Positions 20,585 to 29,182 of a stretch of 64,000 nucleotides of DNA are shown here, in pieces. The DNA lies in the NCBI RefSeq assembly GCF_028198165.1, contig NZ_CP116339.1, forward strand, positions 1 to 64,000, given 5' to 3'. Below the pieces are notes generated by a model. It worked only from the letters and a program-made list of their open reading frames with translations, was not told the DNA's origin and made no database searches. Numbering within the stretch: position 1 is the first letter of the stretch; each line of letters starts with the position of its first letter. A program made the position numbers and the translations under genes. This DNA comes from Pseudoxanthomonas sp. JBR18 (GTDB lineage Bacteria; Pseudomonadota; Gammaproteobacteria; Xanthomonadales; Xanthomonadaceae).

Positions 20585-21375
20585 CGTCCGAACAAGAACA
20601 GTTGCCCCGCCTGATCGGCACCGGCCGAGACGCCGGCAACGCCAAGGCCGTGGTGCTATACCTGACCGAGCCGGCTACCGATGACCAGATACGCGCGATC
20701 CACGAATTGGTGAAAGCCGGAAGCGCCGCCGTCTCCCAGCCCGCCGGCGTGCCGCCTGGGATGCTGCTGGTGGACCGGGGTGCCATGCAGATGGCGATCA
20801 ATGTACTAACGCGTGCCGGTAAAGCCGAAGTCGTGCAGGCGTTGGAGGATGCTTGCCGGGACGCCACGTCACCGCCAGCCGCGCAGCAGGATGGGTACAA
20901 GGAGATGTTTGAAGCCGCCGTACGTGCGCTTGCAGAAATCGACCAGCTGCTTGGCGTCGGAGACGACGCTTGCGGCGACCCTCAAATAACGGTGTCTGCG
21001 CTTAAGGACTTCATTTCGAGTAGGAATGATTGGATCGACGCGCAATACGCCGCTGAACCTCAATACCCAACCCCGCCAGCCGCGCAGCAGGGGAGCGCGG
21101 AGGCGGTGGCTTACATAGACCCTCGCCATTTGGCTCTTATCCGTAATGGATCCGGCTTCTTCTCCAACACGCTACGGACTCCGAACAATCCGGGCAAAGG
21201 AACTGTCCCGCTGTACCTCCACCCCGCCCCCACCGACCCGGCTGTGCTGCGGGATGCTGATCTGATCGAGGAAATGCGCGAGGCCACCACGGCGCGCGGC
21301 CTGGGCGCTGGCTATCTCACCGAGCTGATCGGACGGGCGCTGAACTCACTGACGGCACAGGCAAAGGGGGAGTGA
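20581..21375 (+). CDS. Modular phage protein with duplicated linker
   Basis: The 264-residue protein is built of blocks joined by a repeated Pro/Ala/Gln linker: PPAAQQDGYKEMF near residue 99 and PPAAQQGSAEAVAY near 166, both encoded by the same 19-bp DNA (20872-20890 and 21073-21091). The C-terminal block (DADLIEEMREATTARGLGAG) is helical. Proteins of this kind vary in block number between phages. No enzymatic motif is visible. Confidence 0.58.
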   Translation: MTSEQEQLPRLIGTGRDAGNAKAVVLYLTEPATDDQIRAIHELVKAGSAAVSQPAGVPPGMLLVDRGAMQMAINVLTRAGKAEVVQALEDACRDATSPPAAQQDGYKEMFEAAVRALAEIDQLLGVGDDACGDPQITVSALKDFISSRNDWIDAQYAAEPQYPTPPAAQQGSAEAVAYIDPRHLALIRNGSGFFSNTLRTPNNPGKGTVPLYLHPAPTDPAVLRDADLIEEMREATTARGLGAGYLTELIGRALNSLTAQAKGE

Positions 21376-21887
21376 TGGCTGAGCTTCCGTCAGTTCTCGA
21401 TCCTTGCTGCGGCACACGAATGATGTGGTTCGACCGCCAGGACCAGCGCGGTCTGTTTGGTGACCAGCGCCGCGAGACGATCACCGTCGTCGACCGAACT
21501 CACAAAGCGGATGGTACGCGAGTGCTGTCGATCGCCCCCGACACGCGCATGGATTTCCGCGCCATGCCCTTCGCCAGTGATTCGTTTCCGCTTGTGGTGT
21601 TCGATCCGCCACACCTGGTCCGCGCAGGAAAGGAAAGCTGGCTGGCCGGGAAGTACGGCAGGCTGGGGAAGGATTGGCGAGAGGATCTGCGCCGCGGCTT
21701 CTCGGAGTGCTTTCGCGTCCTGAAGCCGGAAGGGGTGTTGATCTTCAAATGGTCTGAGGTGCAGGTTGCCACGAAGGAGGTTCTGGCGTTGACCGAGGCG
21801 AGGCCTCTTTTTGGCCATCCATCCGGGAAGCGAGGCGGCACGCATTGGGTCACCTTCATGAAGCCTGCGCAGGAGGTCCGGGGATGA
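21375..21887 (+). CDS. Small phage DNA methyltransferase-like protein
   Basis: The 170-residue protein has the features of a class I SAM-dependent methyltransferase of phages: VLDPCCGTRMMWFD at the N-terminus as motif I, FRAMPFASDSFPLVVFDPPH with the catalytic DPPH motif near residue 80, and RVLKPEGVLIFKWSEV near 115. DPPx suggests an amino-group (adenine or cytosine N4) target. The ATG at 21375 is preferred over the GTG immediately before it. There is no restriction partner. Confidence 0.72.
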   Translation: MAELPSVLDPCCGTRMMWFDRQDQRGLFGDQRRETITVVDRTHKADGTRVLSIAPDTRMDFRAMPFASDSFPLVVFDPPHLVRAGKESWLAGKYGRLGKDWREDLRRGFSECFRVLKPEGVLIFKWSEVQVATKEVLALTEARPLFGHPSGKRGGTHWVTFMKPAQEVRG

Positions 21888-22216
21888 GCGCCGCCGAAGA
21901 CCTCCGGCTTGACGGCGACTGGCTGACCGAGAAGGAGGCTGCGGCCTATTGCCGCGTGTCCTGGAGCCAGTTCAAGGAGCACGCCATGCTGCTCGGCGTG
22001 GTGCCGCGCCGATTCATGGGGAAGAAGCTGTACGAGAAAGCGGCCCTCTATCGGGCCATCTACGAGTCCGAGCAATGGCAAAGGTCACCATCTACTGGCG
22101 CAGCGGCGTCGCCTACCTCAACTGGCGCCAGGCCGGTGAGCGTTTCCGGGCCTCGATCGGGCGGGTCACCGAGCGAGAGGCTGAGCAGGTTCGAGCAGCG
22201 AAGGAAGCAGAGCTGA
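21884..22216 (+). CDS. Excisionase-like helix-turn-helix protein
   Basis: The 110-residue protein starts MSAAEDLRLDGDWLTEKEAA and shows a MerR/AlpA-like winged HTH (WLTEKEAAAYCRVSWSQF, then GVVPRRFMGKKLYEKAALYR). It overlaps the integrase start by 142 nt in another frame; the C-terminal 45 residues are low-complexity. Small HTH proteins directly before the integrase gene are usually excisionases that bend att DNA. The assignment rests on position and fold. Confidence 0.62.
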   Translation: MSAAEDLRLDGDWLTEKEAAAYCRVSWSQFKEHAMLLGVVPRRFMGKKLYEKAALYRAIYESEQWQRSPSTGAAASPTSTGARPVSVSGPRSGGSPSERLSRFEQRRKQS

Positions 22217-23064
22217 CCCATGGGGTACGCATCCTGGCCAGGCTGCCAGCGGTGCGCCCCTACCTGGAGAGCTACCTGGACTGGTACGAGGCCGAGCACC
22301 CGACCACGATCGGCAAGGCGCGCAGCGAGATGCGCCGCTTCATCGGCCAGTTCGGCCACCGCCCGATCGACACGATCAAGCCCTTCGAGATCGAGCAGTA
22401 CAAGCGCCGCCGGCTGATGGACGACAAGGCCGCGCCGGAGACGGTCGGCAAGGAGATCCGCCGGCTGCAGGCGGCCTTTCGACGCGGCGTAGGCTGGCAG
22501 CAGCTGGACGTGAACCCGCTGGAGGGGATCAAGGCGCCACGAGGCGTGCGCAGCGTGGCAGTGCGCTTCTACGACCGGGCGGCTATGCGCCGGCTGTACC
22601 GTGCCAACCCCGCGCGCGCGCCACTGTGGCTGTTCCTGGCCCACACTGGGCTGCGCCGCGGCGAGGTGATTGGACTGCAGCACAGCGCCGTGGCGGCTGG
22701 CCGGCTGTACGTGGAAAGCGAGCCTGACGATACGGGCGCCGGGCGTACCAAGTCCGGGCGCTGGCGCGAGGTGCCTCTGAACCGCTACGCCGCCTGGGCC
22801 CTGCGCCGCCTGCCAGATCCTCTGGTGGACGTGCATAAGGACACGGTCAGCGACTGGTTCGCGAGGGACGCCAAGAAGGCCGGCATCGGCGGAAGCCTGC
22901 ACAGGCTGCGCCACACCTTCTGCGCGCACATGGTGATGGCCGGGGTTCCGCTGCGCCGCGTCCAGCTGCTGGCCGGGCACGCGGACTACGCGACGACCGA
23001 GAAGTACTATGCCCACCTGACGCCAGAGGGCGACGACGGCGCGGTGCGGAAGCTGAGGTTCTAG
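22075..23064 (+). CDS. Tyrosine-type prophage integrase
   Basis: The integrase performs site-specific recombination between attP and the tRNA gene. In the 329-residue form (ATG 22075) the active-site set is complete: Arg194 in HTGLRRGE, His276 and Arg279 in LHRLRHTF, His302 in LAGHADYATTEK and the nucleophile Tyr312 in KYYAHL. The N-terminal arm-binding part starts MAKVTIYWRSGVAYLNWRQA. The frame is open further upstream, but that part is antisense-like to the excisionase gene. It reads toward the tRNA 3' end, the normal layout. Confidence 0.9.
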   Translation: MAKVTIYWRSGVAYLNWRQAGERFRASIGRVTEREAEQVRAAKEAELTHGVRILARLPAVRPYLESYLDWYEAEHPTTIGKARSEMRRFIGQFGHRPIDTIKPFEIEQYKRRRLMDDKAAPETVGKEIRRLQAAFRRGVGWQQLDVNPLEGIKAPRGVRSVAVRFYDRAAMRRLYRANPARAPLWLFLAHTGLRRGEVIGLQHSAVAAGRLYVESEPDDTGAGRTKSGRWREVPLNRYAAWALRRLPDPLVDVHKDTVSDWFARDAKKAGIGGSLHRLRHTFCAHMVMAGVPLRRVQLLAGHADYATTEKYYAHLTPEGDDGAVRKLRF

Positions 23065-23082
23065 ACTGTGACCACTGTGACC
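23065..23082. repeat. Tandem 9-bp repeat after the integrase gene
   Basis: ACTGTGACC occurs twice in a row directly after the integrase stop and 58 nt before the tRNA end. GTGACC recurs at the tRNA 3' end (23141-23146 reads GGTGAC). It could be an arm-type integrase or excisionase site. Confidence 0.4.
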
Positions 23083-23139
23083 AAAGAGTGGCTTTTCACG
23101 GCTTGATATGGCTTTGCGACCTTCCTAAGCCATTGATCG

Positions 23140-23216
23140 TGGTGACCCCGAGTGGATTCGAACCACTGACCTTCCCCTTAGGAGGGGGACGCTCTATCCA
23201 GCTGAGCTACGGGGCC
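23140..23216 (-). tRNA. tRNA-Arg (anticodon CCT)
   Basis: The 77-nt minus-strand gene folds as a standard cloverleaf: acceptor GGCCCCG paired with CGGGGTC, D-arm with AGCTGGATA, anticodon stem TCCCC/GGGGA holding loop CTCCTAA with anticodon CCT, and T-loop TTCGAAT. CCA is encoded. It reads AGG codons. Its 3' end faces the prophage and the integrase gene, so it is the likely attachment site; the gene is intact, as phages normally restore the 3' end. The other att copy should lie left of the window. Confidence 0.95.
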
Positions 23217-23280
23217 GGCCGCGCCATTGTAGCCGCATGCGCCGGGCGCACGGCAGCACGAAGCCGCCGCCCACATCGCC

Positions 23281-23298
23281 TTAGCACGTGCGTGCTAA
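23281..23298. promoter_or_regulatory. Perfect inverted repeat upstream of the cyanophycin genes
   Basis: TTAGCACG-TG-CGTGCTAA, 8-bp arms around 2 nt, lies 146 nt before the cyanophycinase ATG. Compact palindromes like this are typical repressor operators. No regulator gene is adjacent. The rest of 23217-23443 holds no gene. Confidence 0.45.
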
Positions 23299-23443
23299 CG
23301 TCTCGGCTGGCCTGGGGATCGCCCATGATCGTCTGGCCAATTGGGGGAGAACACGGGGTGTCTGTTCCTTGCAGGCCGGCGCCCGCAGCGCGGCAGATGT
23401 CGCGCGCCAAGACCTCTTCCACGACAGGAGCCGCAGCGCCGTC

Positions 23444-24286
23444 ATGTGTCCGAGCAAGGTTGCCCAAGGCGACGAACGCGGCTGGATCGTCCCCATCGGC
23501 GGTGCCGAGAACAAGGACGGCGACCCGCGCATCCTGGCGCGCTTCGTGGCGCTGGCCGGCGGCCCGCGCGCCGAGATCCTGGTCATTCCCACCGCCAGCC
23601 AGCTGCGTGATGCGGGATCGCGCTACGGGCAGTTGTTCGGGGAACTGGGCGCGCAGCGGGTGGAAGTCGTGGATTTCCAGACCCGCCACGACGGGCATGA
23701 TCCCGAGCGGCTGGCACGCATCGAGCGGGCCAGCGCGATCTTCTTCACCGGCGGCAACCAGCTGCGGCTGTCCTCCGTGCTGGGCGGCACGCCGGCCGCG
23801 CAGCTGATCCGGGCGCGCAACGCCGCCGGGATCACCGTGGGCGGGAGCAGCGCCGGGGCGGCGATCCTGTCCGAGCACATGATCGCCTACGGTGGCGAAG
23901 GCGCCTGCCCGCGTGCGGACAGCGTGCATCTGGCCCCGGGGCTGGGGCTGACCAACCGTTTCCTGATCGACCAGCATTTCCGCCAGCGCGACCGCCTGGG
24001 CCGGCTGCTGGCGGCACTGGCCTACAACCCGTTCGCCGTCGGCATCGGCCTGGACGAGGACACCGCCGCCTTCATCGGCCCGGACAACACGCTGGAGGTG
24101 GAGGGCTCGGGCTCGGTCACGGTGGTCGATGCGGGCGCGCTGGGGTTTTCGTCCATGGCCGATGCCGGCGGACGCGATCCGGTGTGCATGCTCGGCCTGA
24201 CCCTGCACGTGCTCATCGCCGGAGCGACCTTCGACCTGGCCACGCGCACGGCATCGCCCGGTGCGCTGCTGGCGGATCGAACGTGA
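23444..24286 (+). CDS. cphB: Cyanophycinase
   Basis: Cyanophycinase is a serine exopeptidase (family S51) that releases beta-Asp-Arg dipeptides from the storage polymer cyanophycin. The 280-residue protein has the nucleophile elbow in TVGGSSAGAAIL, plus the family's WIVPIGGAENKDGDPRI start, ILVIPTAS, the FFTGGNQLRL segment and DQHFRQRDRLGRLL. Length agrees with intracellular cyanophycinases (about 270-290). The ATG at 23444 is chosen because the upstream frame is not protein-like. CphA follows 180 nt downstream in the same direction. Confidence 0.88.
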   Translation: MCPSKVAQGDERGWIVPIGGAENKDGDPRILARFVALAGGPRAEILVIPTASQLRDAGSRYGQLFGELGAQRVEVVDFQTRHDGHDPERLARIERASAIFFTGGNQLRLSSVLGGTPAAQLIRARNAAGITVGGSSAGAAILSEHMIAYGGEGACPRADSVHLAPGLGLTNRFLIDQHFRQRDRLGRLLAALAYNPFAVGIGLDEDTAAFIGPDNTLEVEGSGSVTVVDAGALGFSSMADAGGRDPVCMLGLTLHVLIAGATFDLATRTASPGALLADRT

Positions 24287-24466
24287 GCCAAGGCCGGTTG
24301 ACGCGATTGCGAGACACCCTGCCGCGCCTGGGCACGTGTGGCGAGAGGAACAAGGAGAGCGCTGATGTTGATAAGCAGCCGAATGACGAAGCGGCACCGC
24401 GCGCGCCCAGTCGCGCTCCTTGGACTTGCCGTGCCCCCGCTCTGTCGCGTTGACAGGCCCTAGGCC

Positions 24467-27262
24467 ATGCGCATCCTGGAACGCGCGGTCTACGTCGGCC
24501 CGTCGCTGTATGCGCACTTCCCGGTCATCCGTCTGGTGGTGGACCTGGAGGCGCTGGCGGACTGGTCGAGCGCGCGCCTGGGCGAGGAATTCGTCACGGG
24601 CGTGCTGGCCGCGCTGCCCGGCCTTGGCGGACATGGCGATGGCCACGAGGAACGTGGCGACCTGGCCCAGCGCATGCGTGCCGGTGACGGCGTCGGGCTG
24701 GGCGAGATCCTGGCGGCGGCGGCCGTCGAACTGCAGCGGATCGCGGGCGAAGACGTAGCCTTCTTCCGCAGCCGTGCCATCGCGGGCACTTCGCCCCCCC
24801 TGCACGAAGTGATCTACGCCTACGCGCAGCGTGAGGAGGGCCTGGCCGCCGCTGCGCTGGCGCTGAAGTTGCTGGCCGGGCAGGTCCCCGAGGCACTGCG
24901 CGGCAGCGAGCCGGTCGCCGCTGACTGGCAGTGGGACACCGCGCGGATCGACTTCATCCGTTACGCCCAGCGGCGCGCGTTCGGCCCGTCGACCGCTGCC
25001 CTGGTCAAGGCCGCCGAAGTGCGCGGCATCCCCTGGCTGCGGCTCAACGCCCAGTCGCTGATCCAGTTCGGCCACGGGCGCTACCAGCAGCGCATCCAGG
25101 CCACGATCACCGGCCGCACCTCGCACATCGCCGTCCAGCTGGCCAGCGACAAGGAAGAAACCAACACCCTGCTCGCCGGCCTCGGCCTGCCGGTCCCGCG
25201 GCAGGTGCTGGTCACCAACGCGCAGGGGGCGGTGCGGGCGGCACGCCAACTTGGCGGCGCGGTGGTGACCAAGCCCTACAACGGCAACCACGGCCGCGGG
25301 ATCAGCATCGACCTGCACACGCCGGAACAGGTCATCGCCGGCTTCGAGGCCGCGCGCCTGCATTCGCGCTCGGTGATCGTGGAGACCTTCATCGCCGGCG
25401 ACGACCATCGCCTGCTGGTGGTCAATGGCGAACTGATCGCCGCCACCCGACGCACGCCCGGCCATGTGGTCGGCGACGGCGTAGCCGACATCGCCGAGCT
25501 GGTGGACCGGGTCAACGCCGACCCGCGCCGCGGCATCGGCCACGAGAAGGTGCTCACCCAACTGGAACTGGACGAGCAGGCCGACCTGATGCTCGAGCGC
25601 CTGGGCTACCACCACTTCACCGTGCCCGCCGCTGGCGAGGTGGTCTATCTGCGTTCGACCGCTAACCTGTCCACCGGCGGCACCGCCACCGACGTGACCG
25701 ACCTGATCCATCCGGACAACCGCGACATGGCCGTGCGCGCGGTCAGTGCGATCGGCCTGGACGTGGCCGGCGTGGACTTCATCAGCCCGGACATCGGTGA
25801 GAGCTACGCGAAGGTGGGCGGGGCGATCTGCGAGGTCAATGCCGCCCCGGGCCTGCGCATGCACGTGGCGCCCAGCGAAGGGCAGCCGCGCGACGTGGGC
25901 GGGCCAGTGCTGGACATGCTGTTCCCACCCGGCAGCCCGGCGCGCGTGCCGATCGCGGCGATCACCGGCACCAACGGCAAGACCACCACCGCACGCATGC
26001 TGGCGCACATCGCCAAGATGGCCGGACGCACGCCGGGCATGACCACCACCGACGGGGTCTACATCGACGGGCGACGCACCGTGGAAGGCGACATGACCGG
26101 CCCGGTCGCCGCGCGCATGGTGCTCGGCGATCCGCAGATCGACATCGCCATCCTGGAGACCGCGCGCGGCGGCCTGCTGCGCGCCGGCCTGGCCGTGCCG
26201 GAGGTCAATGTCGGCGCCGTGCTCAACGTGGCATCCGACCACCTGGGGCGGCAAGGCATCGACACCCTGCCCCAGCTGGCGCAGCTCAAGCGCATCGTGG
26301 TGGAGGTGGCCCGCGACTGCGCCGTGCTCAACGCCGATGACCCCAACGTGATCCGCATGTCCGCCCACACCGATGCGCGCGCGGTCTGCTACGTCACCAC
26401 CAATCCCTCGCACGCGCTGGTCCGCGCGCACATCCGCGCCGGCGGCCGCGCCTGCGCGCTGGAGGCCGGCGTCAACGGCCAGATGATCACCCTCTACGAC
26501 GGCGGTCGGCACATCCCGCTGATGTGGACCCACCTGATCCCGGCCACGCTGGAAGGCCGGGCCACGCACAACGTGTCCAACGCGATGTTCGCCGCGTCCC
26601 TGGCCCACGCGCTGGGGTTGAAGCTGGATGCCATCCGCCAGGGGCTGCGCACCTTCGACACGACCTTCTTCCAGGCGCCGGGGCGGATGAACCTGTTCTC
26701 CGAGCACCCGTTCAAGGTGTTGATGGACTACGCCCACAACGCGCACGCCGCCAGCGCGATCGCCGCTCTGGCCGGGCGCATGGACGTGAGCGGGCGGCGC
26801 ATCGTGGTCCTCACCGGACCGGGTGACCGCCGCGACGCGGACCTGGTGGAGATCGCCCGCGCGGTGGCCGGGCGCTTCGACCATTACATCGTGCGCCGCG
26901 ACGACGCGCTGCGCGGGCGCGGACCGGAGGACGTGCCGCGCATCCTGGCCGAGGCACTGCGCGAGGCCGGCGTGCCCGCCTCGGCCATCGAGGTCATCCC
27001 CGACGAGCAACAGGCGGTGGACGCGGCCCTGCGCCTGGGCCGCGCCGGCGACCTGGTCGTGGTGTTCGCCGATGCGCTGGCGCGCACCTGGAAGCAGATC
27101 ACCAAGTTCCGCCCGGCCGGCGCGCCCGAGGCGCACCACACCGTTGCGGTCGGCCGTGACCCCACGCACGACGCTGGCCTGGAGCCGGAAGCCCTGCCCG
27201 ACGGCGTGGTCCGCGATGCACGCGGGCTGGTGTTCGCGCGACCGCCCGGGGCGGACGGGTGA
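24467..27262 (+). CDS. cphA: Cyanophycin synthetase
   Basis: CphA makes cyanophycin by alternately adding Asp to the backbone and Arg to its side chain, using ATP. The 931-residue protein has three parts: an N-terminal domain (ILERAVYVGPSLYAHFP), an ATP-grasp domain from about 210 (HIAVQLASDKEETN; VVTKPYNGNHGRGIS) with the metal-site segment ICEVNAAPGLRMH, and a Mur-ligase domain from about 495 with the P-loop ITGTNGKTTTARML and DYAHNAHAASAI. It is slightly longer than the usual 870-900. Both synthesis and degradation genes are present, so polymer storage is likely. Confidence 0.9.
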   Translation: MRILERAVYVGPSLYAHFPVIRLVVDLEALADWSSARLGEEFVTGVLAALPGLGGHGDGHEERGDLAQRMRAGDGVGLGEILAAAAVELQRIAGEDVAFFRSRAIAGTSPPLHEVIYAYAQREEGLAAAALALKLLAGQVPEALRGSEPVAADWQWDTARIDFIRYAQRRAFGPSTAALVKAAEVRGIPWLRLNAQSLIQFGHGRYQQRIQATITGRTSHIAVQLASDKEETNTLLAGLGLPVPRQVLVTNAQGAVRAARQLGGAVVTKPYNGNHGRGISIDLHTPEQVIAGFEAARLHSRSVIVETFIAGDDHRLLVVNGELIAATRRTPGHVVGDGVADIAELVDRVNADPRRGIGHEKVLTQLELDEQADLMLERLGYHHFTVPAAGEVVYLRSTANLSTGGTATDVTDLIHPDNRDMAVRAVSAIGLDVAGVDFISPDIGESYAKVGGAICEVNAAPGLRMHVAPSEGQPRDVGGPVLDMLFPPGSPARVPIAAITGTNGKTTTARMLAHIAKMAGRTPGMTTTDGVYIDGRRTVEGDMTGPVAARMVLGDPQIDIAILETARGGLLRAGLAVPEVNVGAVLNVASDHLGRQGIDTLPQLAQLKRIVVEVARDCAVLNADDPNVIRMSAHTDARAVCYVTTNPSHALVRAHIRAGGRACALEAGVNGQMITLYDGGRHIPLMWTHLIPATLEGRATHNVSNAMFAASLAHALGLKLDAIRQGLRTFDTTFFQAPGRMNLFSEHPFKVLMDYAHNAHAASAIAALAGRMDVSGRRIVVLTGPGDRRDADLVEIARAVAGRFDHYIVRRDDALRGRGPEDVPRILAEALREAGVPASAIEVIPDEQQAVDAALRLGRAGDLVVVFADALARTWKQITKFRPAGAPEAHHTVAVGRDPTHDAGLEPEALPDGVVRDARGLVFARPPGADG

Positions 27263-27264
27263 GC

Positions 27265-29031
27265 ATGTCCGGGCTTCCGTTCCACGAATCGCGCCGGCTC
27301 ACCGGCTGCAACGTGTATTTCGCAGGCCCCGGCACCGCGCTGGAATCCGCGCCGGGGCTCCCCCTGGACGACGCCGCGCCGCGCCGCTGGCGCGCCCTGG
27401 TGCGGCAGATGCGCCGTGCGCTGGGCTGGCCGGACGATGCACTGCACGTGCGCCGCCACGCCAGCGGCGTAACCCTGGCCTTCGCTGCACCGCTGGATCA
27501 GCTGTACACCGCCACCGTCCTCAACGAGTGGGCCTGGTGGCAGGCCTCCGGCTGCGCGGCCATCCCCTTCCACGCGCCGGGACATCCCGCCACCTGGGAC
27601 ATCACCGCCGCCCTGCCGAGCCTGCGCGCGGCGGCCGTCGCCGAGGCCATGCCGGCCCTGGTGGCGCTCAAGGCCGAGGCCGATGCGCACGCGCTCCCCT
27701 TTCTGCTGGACGACGACGAATTGACCCTGGGCAGCGGTCGCGGCAGCCGCAGCTGGTTCCTGGATGAGCTGCCGACGCCGGCTGAAGTGCCCTGGGCGCG
27801 CCTGCACGACATCCCGACCGCACTGGTTACCGGATCCAACGGCAAGACCACCACCGTGCGCCTGTTGGCCGCGCTGTGCGCCGCGCGCGGCTGGCGCTGC
27901 GCCTACAGCTGCACCGATGGGGTGTTCATCGAAGGCCATGCGCTGGATACCGGCGACTTTTCCGGCCCCACCGGCGCACGCATGGCCCTGCGCCAGGCCG
28001 GTGCCCAGGCCGCCGTGCTGGAAACCGCGCGCGGCGGCCTGCTGCGCCGCGGCCTGGCCACCTGCCGGGCCAGTGTGGCGGTGGTGACCAATGTGGCGAC
28101 CGATCACTTCGGCGAGTACGGCATCCACGGGCTGGACGACCTGGCCACGGTGAAGCTGACCGTGGCCCGGGCGATCGGTGCCGGCGGGCGCCTGGTGCTC
28201 AATGCCGACGACCCACGGCTGCGCGCGCAGGCCGAGGCCTTGTCCTGTCCGCTGGCATGGCACTCGCAAGATTTCGAACACCCGTTGCTGCGTGCCCAGC
28301 GCGCGCGGGGCGAGCCGGCCTGCGGGCTGCGCGACGGACATCTGTGGCTGTCGCTGGCCGGCGTCGACCACGACCTGGGCGCGACGGCCGACATGCCCCT
28401 GAGCCTGGGCGACCGTGCCGGCTACAACCTGGACAACCTGGCCTCGGCGGCCCTCGCCGCGGCCGCGCTGGGCATCCGCCCGGACGCCATCGCGGTGACC
28501 TTGATGCACTTCGGCAACGATCCGCACGACAATCCGGGCCGCCTGCAGCACTGGACCTTCGGCCGGACCCAGGTCTATCTGGACTATGCGCACAACCCCG
28601 ACGGCCTGCATGGATTGCTCGACGCCGTGGGCGCCGGCGAGCGCGAAGGGCGCCTGGCCGTGGTGCTGGGCCATGCCGGCAACCGCGAGGACGCCGACCT
28701 GCGCGCGGTCGCCGCGACGGCCGCGGCCTACCGGCCCGAGTTGGTGGTGCTCAAGGACATCGCCGGCTACGAACGCGGCCGTGCCAGCAGCGAGGTGGCC
28801 GGCATCATGCGCGCGCAGCTGCTGGCCGACGGCATCGCGCCCTCGGCCATTGCCCAGCACCTGAATGAGGTGGACGCCGCGCTTGCGCCCCTGATGTGGG
28901 CGCGCGATGGCGACCTGCTGGTCCTGCCCGTGCACGAGCTGGCGGCCCGCGAACGCGTGGTCGCCCTGCTGGATGCGCTGGCCCAGCAGGGCTGGCGTCC
29001 CGGCCAGCCGGTGCCCCGCGCCGCCCCGTAA
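27265..29031 (+). CDS. CphA-like Mur ligase lacking the ATP-grasp domain
   Basis: This 588-residue protein follows cphA at once (a GTG at 27259 overlapping the cphA stop is an alternative start). It has an N-terminal region resembling the CphA N-domain ([28 protein letters not shown]) joined directly to a Mur-ligase domain with P-loop [14 protein letters not shown] near 188, [23 protein letters not shown] and [13 protein letters not shown]. The ATP-grasp block of CphA is missing. It may add one amino acid to the polymer or act with CphA as a second synthetase (CphA'-like). The precise reaction cannot be read from sequence. Confidence 0.78.
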   Translation: MSGLPFHESRRLTGCNVYFAGPGTALESAPGLPLDDAAPRRWRALVRQMRRALGWPDDALHVRRHASGVTLAFAAPLDQLYTATVLNEWAWWQASGCAAIPFHAPGHPATWDITAALPSLRAAAVAEAMPALVALKAEADAHALPFLLDDDELTLGSGRGSRSWFLDELPTPAEVPWARLHDIPTALVTGSNGKTTTVRLLAALCAARGWRCAYSCTDGVFIEGHALDTGDFSGPTGARMALRQAGAQAAVLETARGGLLRRGLATCRASVAVVTNVATDHFGEYGIHGLDDLATVKLTVARAIGAGGRLVLNADDPRLRAQAEALSCPLAWHSQDFEHPLLRAQRARGEPACGLRDGHLWLSLAGVDHDLGATADMPLSLGDRAGYNLDNLASAALAAAALGIRPDAIAVTLMHFGNDPHDNPGRLQHWTFGRTQVYLDYAHNPDGLHGLLDAVGAGEREGRLAVVLGHAGNREDADLRAVAATAAAYRPELVVLKDIAGYERGRASSEVAGIMRAQLLADGIAPSAIAQHLNEVDAALAPLMWARDGDLLVLPVHELAARERVVALLDALAQQGWRPGQPVPRAAP

Positions 29032-29182
29032 GGGGTCGTCGGCCCGCTGCGACACGCCGTGGCGCCTGGGCCTGCATACGAACCAGCGCGCGGGAGGCGG
29101 CTGGCGCGCCCTGTTAAAATCACCGGCCGCGCCGCGTTCCCCCACGTGCGGCCACTTCTTTCGCATCAAACACGGAGTCTCC

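Noticed and set aside
21949-22074. Longer integrase start adding 42 residues
   Set aside because: The extra residues overlap the excisionase-like frame and do not resemble integrase N-termini; the ATG at 22075 begins the recognisable domain.
23207-27169. 1320-codon open frame on the minus strand
   Set aside because: It lies opposite cyanophycinase and CphA, both with full motifs. The product is His/Ala/Gly/Arg-rich shadow sequence.
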